This document shows, piece after piece, positions 17,531-24,667 of a DNA stretch of 64,000 nucleotides; within the stretch, counting starts at the first letter, position 1; the number at the start of each line of letters is the position of its first letter. The DNA comes from Pacificitalea sp040119125 (GTDB lineage: Bacteria > Pseudomonadota > Alphaproteobacteria > Rhodobacterales > Rhodobacteraceae): assembly GCA_040119125.1 (NCBI GenBank), contig JBEDTR010000001.1, forward strand, positions 124,001-188,000. The letters are read 5' to 3'. The notes below the pieces were generated by a model. It saw only the letters and a list, made by a program, of their open reading frames with translations. It did not search any database and was not told the origin of the DNA. The position numbers and the translations under genes are program-made.

Positions 17531-18138
17531 TCTCTCCGTGTCCCGCCATCATCCGCGGTGCTGTCATGCCGCCTGCCGGGCGGGTCTTCGTCTGTGTTCT
17601 GCGGTCCTGCCACAGTGCGCCTCAGCCGGGCCAAGGCGCGGTGGAACGCCACCCGCACTGCCCCCTCCGACATGTTGAGGCGCTGCCCCGTCACGCGCGC
17701 CGACGCGCCTTCGACCCCCACCGCCCGCAGGATCGTGGCGGAGCGCGGGTCCAGCCCTTCGATCAGCCGGTCCAGATCGCGCGCCGCCGTCACATCCCCG
17801 GGGCCGGGATCGACCAGCACATCGGCCAGATCCTCGACCGGGGTGTCCACATGCGGCGGGCGACGGCGCCATGCGTCCACGCATTTGTAGCGCACGATGG
17901 CAAAAAGCCACGGGGCCACCGGATCACCATCGCGCCACGTCGCGCGTTTGCTATGCACCGCCAGCAGGATTGTCTGCACGATATCCTCACCTTCATGGGG
18001 CAGGGCGCGGGCGCGCCGGTCCACAATGCCGCGAATAACCGGCGTGATGTCTCGCAAGAACAGCCCGTATGCCACCGGGTCGCCCTTATTGGCGCGGCGC
18101 AGCAAATCCGCCCAGCGGCTATCGCGGTCGTCACTCAT
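17527..18138 (-). CDS. sigF: ECF RNA polymerase sigma factor, SigF type
   Basis: A 203-residue ECF sigma factor. Region 2 is seen in EGEDIVQTILLAVHSKRATW and WLFAIVRYKCVDAWRRR; region 4 is seen in GASARVTGQRLNMSEGAVRV followed by FHRALARLRR. The last 25 residues are hydrophilic and probably disordered. It is coupled to nrsF by a 4-nt overlap and divergent from the bufferin operon. A copy of the motif GTGTAACG-N16-CGAAGGGAC lies right before the start codon, suggesting autoregulation. In Caulobacter the SigF-NrsF pair responds to chromate, cadmium and other metals and controls bufferin-type operons. Confidence 0.9.
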   Translation of the reverse strand: MSDDRDSRWADLLRRANKGDPVAYGLFLRDITPVIRGIVDRRARALPHEGEDIVQTILLAVHSKRATWRDGDPVAPWLFAIVRYKCVDAWRRRPPHVDTPVEDLADVLVDPGPGDVTAARDLDRLIEGLDPRSATILRAVGVEGASARVTGQRLNMSEGAVRVAFHRALARLRRTVAGPQNTDEDPPGRRHDSTADDGGTRRE

Positions 18139-18148
18139 TAGCGGTCCC

Positions 18149-18174
18149 TTCGCGCTACATCGGCAGGACGTTAC
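18149..18174 (-). promoter_or_regulatory. Predicted SigF promoter of sigF-nrsF
   Basis: On the minus strand GTAACG (18174-18169) and CGAA (18152-18149) are separated by exactly 16 nt. Flanking bases extend the match to the divergent copy: GTGTAACG upstream and CGAAGGGAC downstream. The predicted RNA start is only about 4 nt before the sigF ATG at 18138. Confidence 0.75.
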
Positions 18175-18220
18175 ACTGCTTCACGGGAAACACGGGCGTG
18201 ATCACCTGAACGTGAGCGGT

Positions 18221-18246
18221 GTAACGGATCGGGGGCGCGGGGCGAA
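18221..18246 (+). promoter_or_regulatory. Predicted SigF promoter of the bufferin operon
   Basis: GTAACG (18221-18226) and CGAA (18243-18246) are separated by exactly 16 nt, preceded by GT and followed by GGGAC. The element is the mirror of the one before sigF. It ends 53 nt before the bufA start codon. Confidence 0.75.
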
Positions 18247-18299
18247 GGGACTGCCACGGACGCCAGCAACGGCGCCGCCACCCGAGAGGAGATATCCCT

Positions 18300-18605
18300 A
18301 TGTCCACGACCAGAACCGCCCTCGTCCTTGCCTCGTCCATCGCAGGTGCACTTGGCATGGCCCACAGCGTCAGCGCCCAAGACGCGATGAAGTCCGATGC
18401 CGAGATGGAGAAATGCTTCGGTGTGTCGCTGGCGGGCGAAAACGATTGCGCCGCCGGACCCGGCACCACCTGCGCCGGCACCTCGACCATGGATTACCAA
18501 GGCAATGCCTGGACCCTCGTGCCCGCTGGCACCTGTGCCGACATCGAGCTTCCCGAGGATCGCATGGGGTCGCTCGAAGCGCTGGAGCGTGACGTCCCCG
18601 CGTAA
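18300..18605 (+). CDS. bufA: Bufferin-type periplasmic metallophore precursor (BufA, DUF2282)
   Basis: A 101-residue secreted precursor peptide. Residues 1-26 form a signal peptide ending at AHSVSA. The mature part carries the DUF2282 pattern with four cysteines at 39, 50, 58 and 79 (EKCFGV, AGENDCA, TTCAGTS, WTLVPAGTC). Members of this family are ribosomally made, modified on cysteine by an MNIO enzyme, and exported to the periplasm, where they bind excess copper. Here the unusually long signal peptide takes the place of a leader. AGGAG lies 8 nt before the ATG. It is the first gene of a four-gene operon behind a predicted SigF promoter. Confidence 0.92.
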   Translation: MSTTRTALVLASSIAGALGMAHSVSAQDAMKSDAEMEKCFGVSLAGENDCAAGPGTTCAGTSTMDYQGNAWTLVPAGTCADIELPEDRMGSLEALERDVPA

Positions 18606-18654
18606 GCCCCGCGCAGTCCCCGCCACGCCGCGGGTGCAACACGCGCCCCTGGCA

Positions 18655-18677
18655 GGTCCGGACCAATTGTCCGGGCC
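18655..18677 (+). other. Stem-loop in the bufA-bufB gap
   Basis: GGTCCGGAC (18655-18663) pairs with GTCCGGGCC (18669-18677) with one G-T wobble and a 5-nt loop. A second small stem, CCTTCC/GGAAGG, follows near 18682-18700. The 196-nt gap is striking because bufB, bufC and the DoxX gene overlap one another. The hairpins could protect the bufA message or partly stop transcription, so that precursor outnumbers enzyme. Confidence 0.5.
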
Positions 18678-18801
18678 GCGTCCTTCCTCCCCCCGGAAGG
18701 GCGCGGGGCACGCCGCAGGCGGACGTTTCATCGTTCCCTACCGTCTGTGGCGTGTCCCTCACCCCCGTCTTCCAGAGACGTCCTGCCCGAAAGGAAATTC
18801 C

Positions 18802-19644
18802 ATGCCGCTTCCCGCCCATGTCGGCCTAGGGTTCAAGTCCGAGCATTTCCCCCAGATCGCCGCCGACCGGCCCGATCTTGGTTTTTTCGAGGTGCATGCC
18901 GAGAATTACATGGGCGACGGCGGGCCGCCGCACCGAATGCTGGAAGCGCTGCGCCGAGATTACGCCCTGTCGATCCATGGGGTCGGCTTATCGATTGGCG
19001 GCGCGGGGCCTCTCGACACCGATCACCTCGCGCGCTTGCGCCGTGTCTGCGACCGCTACGAGCCGGAGTCGTTTTCGGAGCATCTGGCATGGTCGAGCCA
19101 TGGTGCCGCCTATCTCAACGATCTGCTGCCGCTGCCCTACACGGAAGAAACGCTGAACACTGTGTGCGCGCATATCGATCAGGTGCAGGAGATATTGGGC
19201 CGGCCCATGCTGCTGGAAAATCCCGCGACCTATCTGGCCTTCGACTTCACCACCATGGAGGAGACGACGTTCTTGCGCGAAATCGCCCGGCGCACCGGGT
19301 GCGGATTGCTGCTGGACGTCAACAACGTGTTCGTGTCCGCGACCAATCATCGTCGGGATGCGCGCGCCTATCTGGCCGATTTTCCCGTCGATGCAGTGGG
19401 TGAAATACATCTGAGCGGCCACGACACAGAGGAGCTGCCGTCCGGCACATTGCTGATCGACGCCCATGGCAGCCCCGTCGCCGATCCCGTCTGGGCGCTT
19501 TATGGCGAGTTGATCGACCGGATCGGTCCATGTGCCACGCTTATCGAATGGGATAACGACTTGCCGGATTTTCCGGTGCTCATGGCCGAGGCCCGCGCCG
19601 CGAGTAAGGTTCTGACGGGGGCGCGCCATGCTCTCGCATCCTGA
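18802..19644 (+). CDS. bufB: MNIO-family iron enzyme modifying the bufferin precursor (BufB, DUF692)
   Basis: A 280-residue TIM-barrel protein of the DUF692/MNIO family (multinuclear non-heme iron-dependent oxidative enzymes). Likely iron ligands are spread through the barrel: H59 (LSIHGVG), E93 and H94 (FSEHLAWSSH), E139 (LLENPAT), D172 with neighbouring Asn (LLLDVNNVF), H203 and H207 (EIHLSGHD), D220 and H222 (LIDAHGSPV), and E249 (LIEWDND). The enzyme is expected to oxidise precursor cysteines to thiooxazole-type groups. AAGGAAA precedes the ATG. The 3' end overlaps bufC by 17 nt. Confidence 0.93.
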   Translation: MPLPAHVGLGFKSEHFPQIAADRPDLGFFEVHAENYMGDGGPPHRMLEALRRDYALSIHGVGLSIGGAGPLDTDHLARLRRVCDRYEPESFSEHLAWSSHGAAYLNDLLPLPYTEETLNTVCAHIDQVQEILGRPMLLENPATYLAFDFTTMEETTFLREIARRTGCGLLLDVNNVFVSATNHRRDARAYLADFPVDAVGEIHLSGHDTEELPSGTLLIDAHGSPVADPVWALYGELIDRIGPCATLIEWDNDLPDFPVLMAEARAASKVLTGARHALAS

Positions 19645-20413
19645 AACCGAGGCCGCGTTTCGCCGCGCGGTCGGCGGCGGCGCACTGCCGCAGGGACTGA
19701 CCGCGCCGGGGGATGTGGCGCGGCGGTTCGCGGTCTATCGCAACAACGTCTTTCATTCCCTTACCGAAGCCCTGCGCCAGCGATTTCCGGTCATCGAACA
19801 CATGGTGGGCACGGAGTATTTTGCGGCGTTAGCCCACCGCTTCATCGCAGATCACCCACCCCGCGATCCGGTGCTGGCACGATATGGCGCCGATCTGCCC
19901 GCCTATCTTGAGCAGCAGGCTGAATTGCAGGCGCTGGGCTATCTGCCTGACATGGCGCGGTTTGAGCTGGCACGGGGCGCGGCCTATCACGCCGCGGACG
20001 CCGAGCCGATTGATCCGGCGCGGTTTGCCGATGCCGCGTCGCACGACCCCGGCACCCTGCGCTTGTCGCTGCATCCCAGTTTGCGCTGTCTGGTGTCGCG
20101 CTGGCCGGTTCTGTCGCTATGGCATGCGCATCAGCCGGGCGGCGATATTGCGTCGGTGCCAAGGTCGGCCGAAGCGATGCTTATCTGTCGTCCGGGGGAC
20201 CGGGTCCAAATGCATGGCGTGTCTCCCGCGGTCGCGCAGCTTGTCAGCGCACTGGCCGAGGGCCGTCCGCTTGGCGTGGTCGCTGAACAGGTGGCCGAGC
20301 AGGGACGCGATGCCGATTTGACCGCCGCGCTGGGCGCGATTTTTCAATATCGGCTGCTGACCGGCCTGACCCGGATGCCCGTCCCCGCTGATCTGCAAGG
20401 AGAGCCGTCATGA
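19628..20413 (+). CDS. bufC: BufC, DUF2063 partner protein of the MNIO enzyme
   Basis: A 261-residue protein with the DUF2063 domain at the N-terminus (FRRAVGGGALP, then RRFAVYRNNVFHSLTEALRQ), historically called a putative DNA-binding domain. In MNIO RiPP systems this partner forms a complex with the MNIO enzyme and helps it hold the precursor. The C-terminal half (about 165-255) is a separate compact domain. The start lies 17 nt inside bufB and the stop overlaps the DoxX gene by 4 nt (ATGA), so the stoichiometry of B, C and the membrane protein is tightly fixed. Confidence 0.9.
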   Translation: MLSHPETEAAFRRAVGGGALPQGLTAPGDVARRFAVYRNNVFHSLTEALRQRFPVIEHMVGTEYFAALAHRFIADHPPRDPVLARYGADLPAYLEQQAELQALGYLPDMARFELARGAAYHAADAEPIDPARFADAASHDPGTLRLSLHPSLRCLVSRWPVLSLWHAHQPGGDIASVPRSAEAMLICRPGDRVQMHGVSPAVAQLVSALAEGRPLGVVAEQVAEQGRDADLTAALGAIFQYRLLTGLTRMPVPADLQGEPS

Positions 20414-20898
20414 CTGCTGCTGCCCCCCACACAACTACGTCGCGTCCAACGGCGTCGCGCGCGTCCGCTCGCGGTGTCATCCGCCGCGCCAATGTCGCCG
20501 CGGGCAACCTGATCCCGCCCGATCTGCCGCTTCTGATGGTGCGGCTTTTTCCTGCCGTGGTGTTCTGGCTATCGGCCCGGACCAAAGTGGATGGGTTCGC
20601 CATCACCGATAGCACCTATTTCCTGTTCCAGCATGAATATGCCTTGCCGCTCATCCCCTCGGCGCTGGCCGCCGTTCTGGCGACGCTGGCGGAGCATATA
20701 TTCTCCCTCCTGCTGATCGCCGGGCTGTTCACCCGCGTGGCGGCGCTGGCTTTGCTAAGCATGACCTTGGTCATTCAGGTGTTCGTCTATCCGGGAGCAT
20801 GGGTGACACATGGCCTGTGGGCTGCGTGCTTCCTGACCGTGATGGCCTGCGGCCCGGGCCGTCTGTCTCTGGATCGGCTGTTCCGATTGGAGCCCTGA
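20410..20898 (+). CDS. DoxX-family membrane protein of the bufferin operon
   Basis: A 162-residue protein with a polar N-terminus of about 38 residues and four hydrophobic segments (roughly 42-58, 77-97, 99-118 and 122-138). It contains DoxX-like features such as LPLIPSALAAVLATLAEH and LLIAGLFTRVAALALL. DoxX proteins regularly end bufferin and related MNIO operons. Their job is unclear; supplying or removing reducing power at the membrane is one idea. The start forms an ATGA overlap with bufC. Confidence 0.88.
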   Translation: MTAAAPHTTTSRPTASRASARGVIRRANVAAGNLIPPDLPLLMVRLFPAVVFWLSARTKVDGFAITDSTYFLFQHEYALPLIPSALAAVLATLAEHIFSLLLIAGLFTRVAALALLSMTLVIQVFVYPGAWVTHGLWAACFLTVMACGPGRLSLDRLFRLEP

Positions 20899-20972
20899 AC
20901 CTTCCTGCGCAGGACGTTGTTTCGAGTGCCGGCGGACCCTAGATCCTGCGGGAATGGCAAAAGGAGACTGAC

Positions 20973-21092
20973 ATGATGATGTATGATCAAATGGGCGGCA
21001 CGATGATGTTCGCAATGGCAGTGTTCTGCCTGCTTGGGCTGCTTGTCCTTGGCCTGCTGATCGTGGCGTTCGTGAAATATCTTCGCAGCTGA
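20973..21092 (+). CDS. Methionine-rich single-TM mini-protein, 39 residues
   Basis: A short gene with a strong ribosome site (AAAGGAG, 6-7 nt before the first ATG). The protein has a Met-rich N-terminus (MMMYDQMGGTMMFAMA; seven Met in the first 15 residues), one membrane helix (about 13-34, with a Cys at 19) and a basic end (KYLRS). It lies 74 nt after the DoxX gene of the bufferin operon, on the same strand. Met-rich motifs often bind Cu(I), so a link to copper handling is plausible, but no family is recognised. The stop codon lies within overlapping hairpins (CTTCGC/GCGAAG and CGCAGCT/AGCTGCG) that may end the transcript. Confidence 0.7.
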   Translation: MMMYDQMGGTMMFAMAVFCLLGLLVLGLLIVAFVKYLRS

Positions 21093-21276
21093 GCGAAGCT
21101 GCGCCGCGCGATACGCCTTCTGGTAATGCATTGATATCGCGCCGCTCGTGCAGGGTGAATGTCGTTTTCAAGCAACGTCCGGGCGCTGTTCCGCCGACCC
21201 CTGTGAAGCTGGTTTGCCTCGAAGCGGCAGCGCGCGCATTTTAGCTTTGTCAGGGGTGGGTGAGAACGGAGCGCAT

Positions 21277-21744
21277 ATGTCACAGCAGTCAGGAGCGGAC
21301 GGTGTTCGCATCGCGGGGCGGCGGTTCGACGTCACCACGGGCAAGCTCACCACGCCCGGCGCAGACGGCACGCATTTGTCGCAAGAGGCCGCTGCGGTGC
21401 TGGAACTTATGGCAGCCGATCCTGAGAATACCGTGCCGCTGGATCGCGTCGCGTCGCGGATCGGGCGGGATGCCGGGCTTGATGATGTCGAATCCGTAGT
21501 GTCCGAGATCCGCCGGGCGCTTGGTCCGCAGGGACATGCGGCCCTGCGCACGGTTGGCGAAAAGGGCTATGCGCTCTATCCCGATCCGTCAGCCACCACT
21601 GCGCCGGACAGAACCTTCAAGATGGTTGTTCATTCCATCGCGATACTGAGTTTCGTCGTGGTGTCGGGTCTGGGCTATTGCCAGTTGCAGGCCGAGAGCG
21701 GAGCGCGCGCACAGGTCGCGCCGGTCGAGAGCCCATTGAACTAG
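21277..21744 (+). CDS. ToxR/CadC-like winged-helix protein with a C-terminal membrane anchor
   Basis: A 155-residue protein. Residues about 9-102 look like an OmpR/ToxR-type winged helix (the QEAAAVLELMAADPENTVPL helix pair, a recognition-helix-like DVESVVSEIRRALG, and the wing ALRTVGEKGYALYP). One membrane segment follows at 115-135, then a roughly 20-residue outer tail with no recognisable sensor domain. Such proteins bind DNA while anchored in the membrane. Its place between a bufferin operon and a chromate transporter suggests a stress-sensing role. I chose the ATG at 21277, preceded by a weak GAACGGAG. Confidence 0.65.
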   Translation: MSQQSGADGVRIAGRRFDVTTGKLTTPGADGTHLSQEAAAVLELMAADPENTVPLDRVASRIGRDAGLDDVESVVSEIRRALGPQGHAALRTVGEKGYALYPDPSATTAPDRTFKMVVHSIAILSFVVVSGLGYCQLQAESGARAQVAPVESPLN

Positions 21745-21769
21745 CGATCCCTCTGCGTCCGCTGTCACT

Positions 21770-23071
21770 TTAGATCAGGCTCAGCACCCAACCGCCCGCA
21801 GCTGCCAGTGCCAGCACCGCTGTCACGGGCAATCGCGTCGCGCGCAGGCACAAGGCCGCCAGCAACGCCAGCACCAGAACCTGCCAATCAAGGGTCGATA
21901 GCCGTGGGACCCATAGGGTCAGGCCGCTGGCTTCGATCAGGCGCACTTCTCTGAACAACACGTGCAATCCGAACCAGACCGAAAGATTGGCAATCACACC
22001 GACGACAGTCGCGGTAATGGCCATCAACGCCCCGTTGAGGCGTGGCTGCGCGGTGATCCAGTCGATATAGGGGGCGCCCGCAAAGATCAGAACGAAGCAC
22101 GGCACAAAGGTCGCCCAGAGCGTCAGCAGCGCAGCGGTCACCCCGCCCATGACCCCGCCCGCGCCGCCAAGCCCGGCAAGAAACCCGACGAACTCGGTCA
22201 CAAGGATCAGGGGGCCGGGTGTGGTTTCCGCCAAGCCCAGCCCGTCGAGCATCTGGCCCGCGCTGAGCCAGCCGAAATCGGTCACCACTTGCTGCGCCAT
22301 ATAGGCCAGCACCGCGTAGGCCCCGCCAAAGGTCACGATGGCAAGTTTCGAGAAGAACAGCGCGATGTCGGTCAGGATCGGCGGCGCGGGGAGCAGCGCC
22401 AGCAGGCCGAGAGGCGCAAGCCACAATGCGGCGCCCAGCCCTAGCACAAGCACCGTATCCCGGACGCGGACCGCAACCGCAGGGGCATCTGGGGCTGCAA
22501 TAGATGAGCGGGCGACAAGCGCGCCCCAAAGCGCGGCGACAAAAATCACCAAGGGAAAAGGCAAATCAAAGAAGAACAGCGCGACAAAGGCGCCAATCGC
22601 GAGCAGGAAATGGGACCGCTGCCGGAACGCGCGCCGGGCCAGCTTGACCAACGCTTCGATCACGATAATCAGCACCGCCGCCTTGATGCCGAGGAACAGA
22701 GCTTCGACCAGCGGCAGGTTTCCCAGCACCGCGTATATCCACCCCAGCGCGAGGATGATGAGCGCCCCCGGCGCGACGAAAAGCCCGCCTGCGATCAGCC
22801 CCCCGGCAACGCCGCGCAGCCGCCAGCCAGCGTAAGTTGCCAATTGCATCGCCTCGGGGCCGGGCAGAAGCATGCAGAATGACAATGCATCGAGAAAGCG
22901 TTTCTCGCTGAGCCAACGGGTTTCCTCGACCAGAACCCGGTGCATCAATGCGATTTGTGCGGCCGGGCCACCAAAGGACAAAAGCCCGATTTGCAGAAAG
23001 CGACGGGTCAGCGCCGTCAGCGACGGTGCCGCAGGCAAGCTGGGGGATAGCGGTGGGTCGAGGTCCGTCAC
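21770..23071 (-). CDS. chrA: Chromate transporter, two-domain ChrA (CHR family)
   Basis: A 433-residue membrane protein made of two homologous halves. Each carries the CHR signature (GLLSFGGPAAQIALMH near residue 35 and IVTFGGAYAVLAYM in the second half). The LLPGPEAMQLATYAGWRLRG and TTPGPLILVTEFVGFLAG motifs are also doubled. It should export chromate from the cytoplasm. Its nearness to sigF-nrsF fits, because that sigma factor is known to answer chromate, but no SigF-like motif was seen before this gene. It converges on the winged-helix gene. Confidence 0.9.
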   Translation of the reverse strand: MTDLDPPLSPSLPAAPSLTALTRRFLQIGLLSFGGPAAQIALMHRVLVEETRWLSEKRFLDALSFCMLLPGPEAMQLATYAGWRLRGVAGGLIAGGLFVAPGALIILALGWIYAVLGNLPLVEALFLGIKAAVLIIVIEALVKLARRAFRQRSHFLLAIGAFVALFFFDLPFPLVIFVAALWGALVARSSIAAPDAPAVAVRVRDTVLVLGLGAALWLAPLGLLALLPAPPILTDIALFFSKLAIVTFGGAYAVLAYMAQQVVTDFGWLSAGQMLDGLGLAETTPGPLILVTEFVGFLAGLGGAGGVMGGVTAALLTLWATFVPCFVLIFAGAPYIDWITAQPRLNGALMAITATVVGVIANLSVWFGLHVLFREVRLIEASGLTLWVPRLSTLDWQVLVLALLAALCLRATRLPVTAVLALAAAGGWVLSLI

Positions 23072-23218
23072 GCGCGGCGCACTTCCGTGTTGGTGACCGG
23101 ATCATGGCCGGACCGATTGCGCGGGACCGAACCAAAGCGGCGGGCAACTGTCAACTGCCGCGCCCCATTACGGCGCCCAGCCGCGTGCAGCAGAGGGTCC
23201 TGAAATCCGGACCCAAAG

Positions 23219-23243
23219 AAAAAGGCGACCCCTGAGGGCCGCC
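23219..23243 (-). terminator. Rho-independent terminator after ubiK
   Basis: Read on the minus strand, GGCGGCCC pairs with GGGTCGCC around a TCAG loop (23243-23224, one wobble) and a run of five T follows. It begins 23 nt past the ubiK stop. Confidence 0.7.
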
Positions 23244-23266
23244 TGATCCGCATTTGTCGGCTGCGC

Positions 23267-23521
23267 TCAATCGGTCGAGTTGCCGAATTTCTCCATCGCA
23301 TCGAGCCGGGCTTTCAGAGCCTCGTTTTCTTCGCGGGCCTTCTGCGCCATGCCGCGCACGGCCTCGAATTCATCGCGGGTCACGAAGTCGCGGTCGGCCA
23401 GCCAGCGGTCGACCCAGCCTTTCATCGCGGTTTCGGCTTCGCTCTTGGCGCCCTGTGCCACGCCCATCGCGTTGGTCATCAGCTGCGACATGTCGTCGAA
23501 AATCTTGTTGCGGCTTTGCAT
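23267..23521 (-). CDS. ubiK: UbiK-family ubiquinone biosynthesis accessory factor
   Basis: An 84-residue protein of the BMFP/UbiK family: an amphipathic N-terminal part (RNKIFDDMSQLMTNAMGVAQ) followed by a coiled coil (ADRDFVTRDEFEAVRGMAQK to the end). In Escherichia coli UbiK helps the Ubi enzyme complex to work. ATG 23521 has AGGAG 6 nt upstream; an in-frame ATG at 23536 is less favoured. A terminator follows. It faces away from lgt, with about 200 nt between the two starts. Confidence 0.85.
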   Translation of the reverse strand: MQSRNKIFDDMSQLMTNAMGVAQGAKSEAETAMKGWVDRWLADRDFVTRDEFEAVRGMAQKAREENEALKARLDAMEKFGNSTD

Positions 23522-23719
23522 CGGAGGCTCCTGCATGGGTTTCTTCCAATATGGGGTAGGGACTGCCCGGCCTCAAGGCCACCGCAACGGGAAGGCGCGT
23601 GCCCGCTTCGTGCCGCCCCACGGCGCGCGTCCGTTCAGAGAGCCACTGCGCGAGGAAGCAGGCGAACTCACGCAAACGAGCGTTGACACCGGCGGGCCGA
23701 TACCGGCACATCCGGCCCC

Positions 23720-24667
23720 ATGCAGGCAATGATCACCTTCCCCGAAATTAACCCCGAGATCTTCTCGCTGGCGCTCGGCGGCTTCGAGTTTGCGCTGCGC
23801 TGGTATGCGCTGGCCTATATCGCCGGAATTCTGGCCGGATGGTGGATCGCCGTCGTGCTGAACCGCAATCCCGCGCTTTGGCATCGTGGGGTTGCTCCCA
23901 TGACCCGACCACAGGTCGATGATCTGGTCACATGGGTGATCCTTGGGATCGTATTGGGCGGGCGGCTGGGCTTTGTGCTGTTTTACCGGCCCGGCTATTA
24001 TCTGGAAAACCCCGGCGCGATCTTGCAACTGTGGCAAGGCGGCATGTCGTTCCATGGCGGTCTGCTGGGCGTGGTCATCAGCGTTGGCATTTTCTCGATC
24101 CGGCAGGCGCTGCCAAAGCTGTCGATGACCGACGTGCTGGCGCTCTGCGTGCCGCCGGGCCTGTTCTTCGGACGGCTGGCGAATTTCATCAATGGTGAAT
24201 TATGGGGCCGACCGACTGATGTGCCTTGGGGCATGAAATTCCCCACTCTTTGCACTAGCCCCATCGCGCAGGGCTGCGAAGTGCCGGGCGCGTGGTTCTA
24301 CTACGGCAATGAACTGACGCGCCATCCCTCGCAGCTTTACGAAGCCGCGCTGGAGGGCCTGCTGCTGGGCGGCGTTCTGCTGTGGATGGCCTACAGGCGC
24401 GGAGCGCTGAAACAGCCGGGCCTGATTGCGGGCGTGTTCTTTGCTGGCTACGGCGCGGCGCGCTTTGTCGTCGAACATTTCCGTCAGGCCGACCCGCAAT
24501 TCATGTCGCCCGATAACCCGCTTGGGTTTGTCATCGGCGCGGGACAGGTCGGGATCACGATGGGGCAATTGCTGTCGCTGCCGATGGTGGTGCTGGGGCT
24601 TGGGCTTATCTGGATCTCGCGCCGGCACCGCAACCGCCGGGAGGCAACTGAAGGCGTCCGCGCGTGA
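23720..24667 (+). CDS. lgt: Prolipoprotein diacylglyceryl transferase
   Basis: A 315-residue inner-membrane enzyme with about seven membrane segments that transfers diacylglycerol to the lipobox cysteine of prolipoproteins. The Lgt motifs are FALRWYALAYIAGI, GGRLGFVLFY, MSFHGGLLGV and the signature FGRLANFINGELWGRPTD, followed by RHPSQLYEAALEG. An in-frame ATG at 23729 is a possible alternative start. The stop overlaps the following methyltransferase gene by 4 nt (GTGA), the start of a three-gene chain with pgeF. Confidence 0.93.
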   Translation: MQAMITFPEINPEIFSLALGGFEFALRWYALAYIAGILAGWWIAVVLNRNPALWHRGVAPMTRPQVDDLVTWVILGIVLGGRLGFVLFYRPGYYLENPGAILQLWQGGMSFHGGLLGVVISVGIFSIRQALPKLSMTDVLALCVPPGLFFGRLANFINGELWGRPTDVPWGMKFPTLCTSPIAQGCEVPGAWFYYGNELTRHPSQLYEAALEGLLLGGVLLWMAYRRGALKQPGLIAGVFFAGYGAARFVVEHFRQADPQFMSPDNPLGFVIGAGQVGITMGQLLSLPMVVLGLGLIWISRRHRNRREATEGVRA

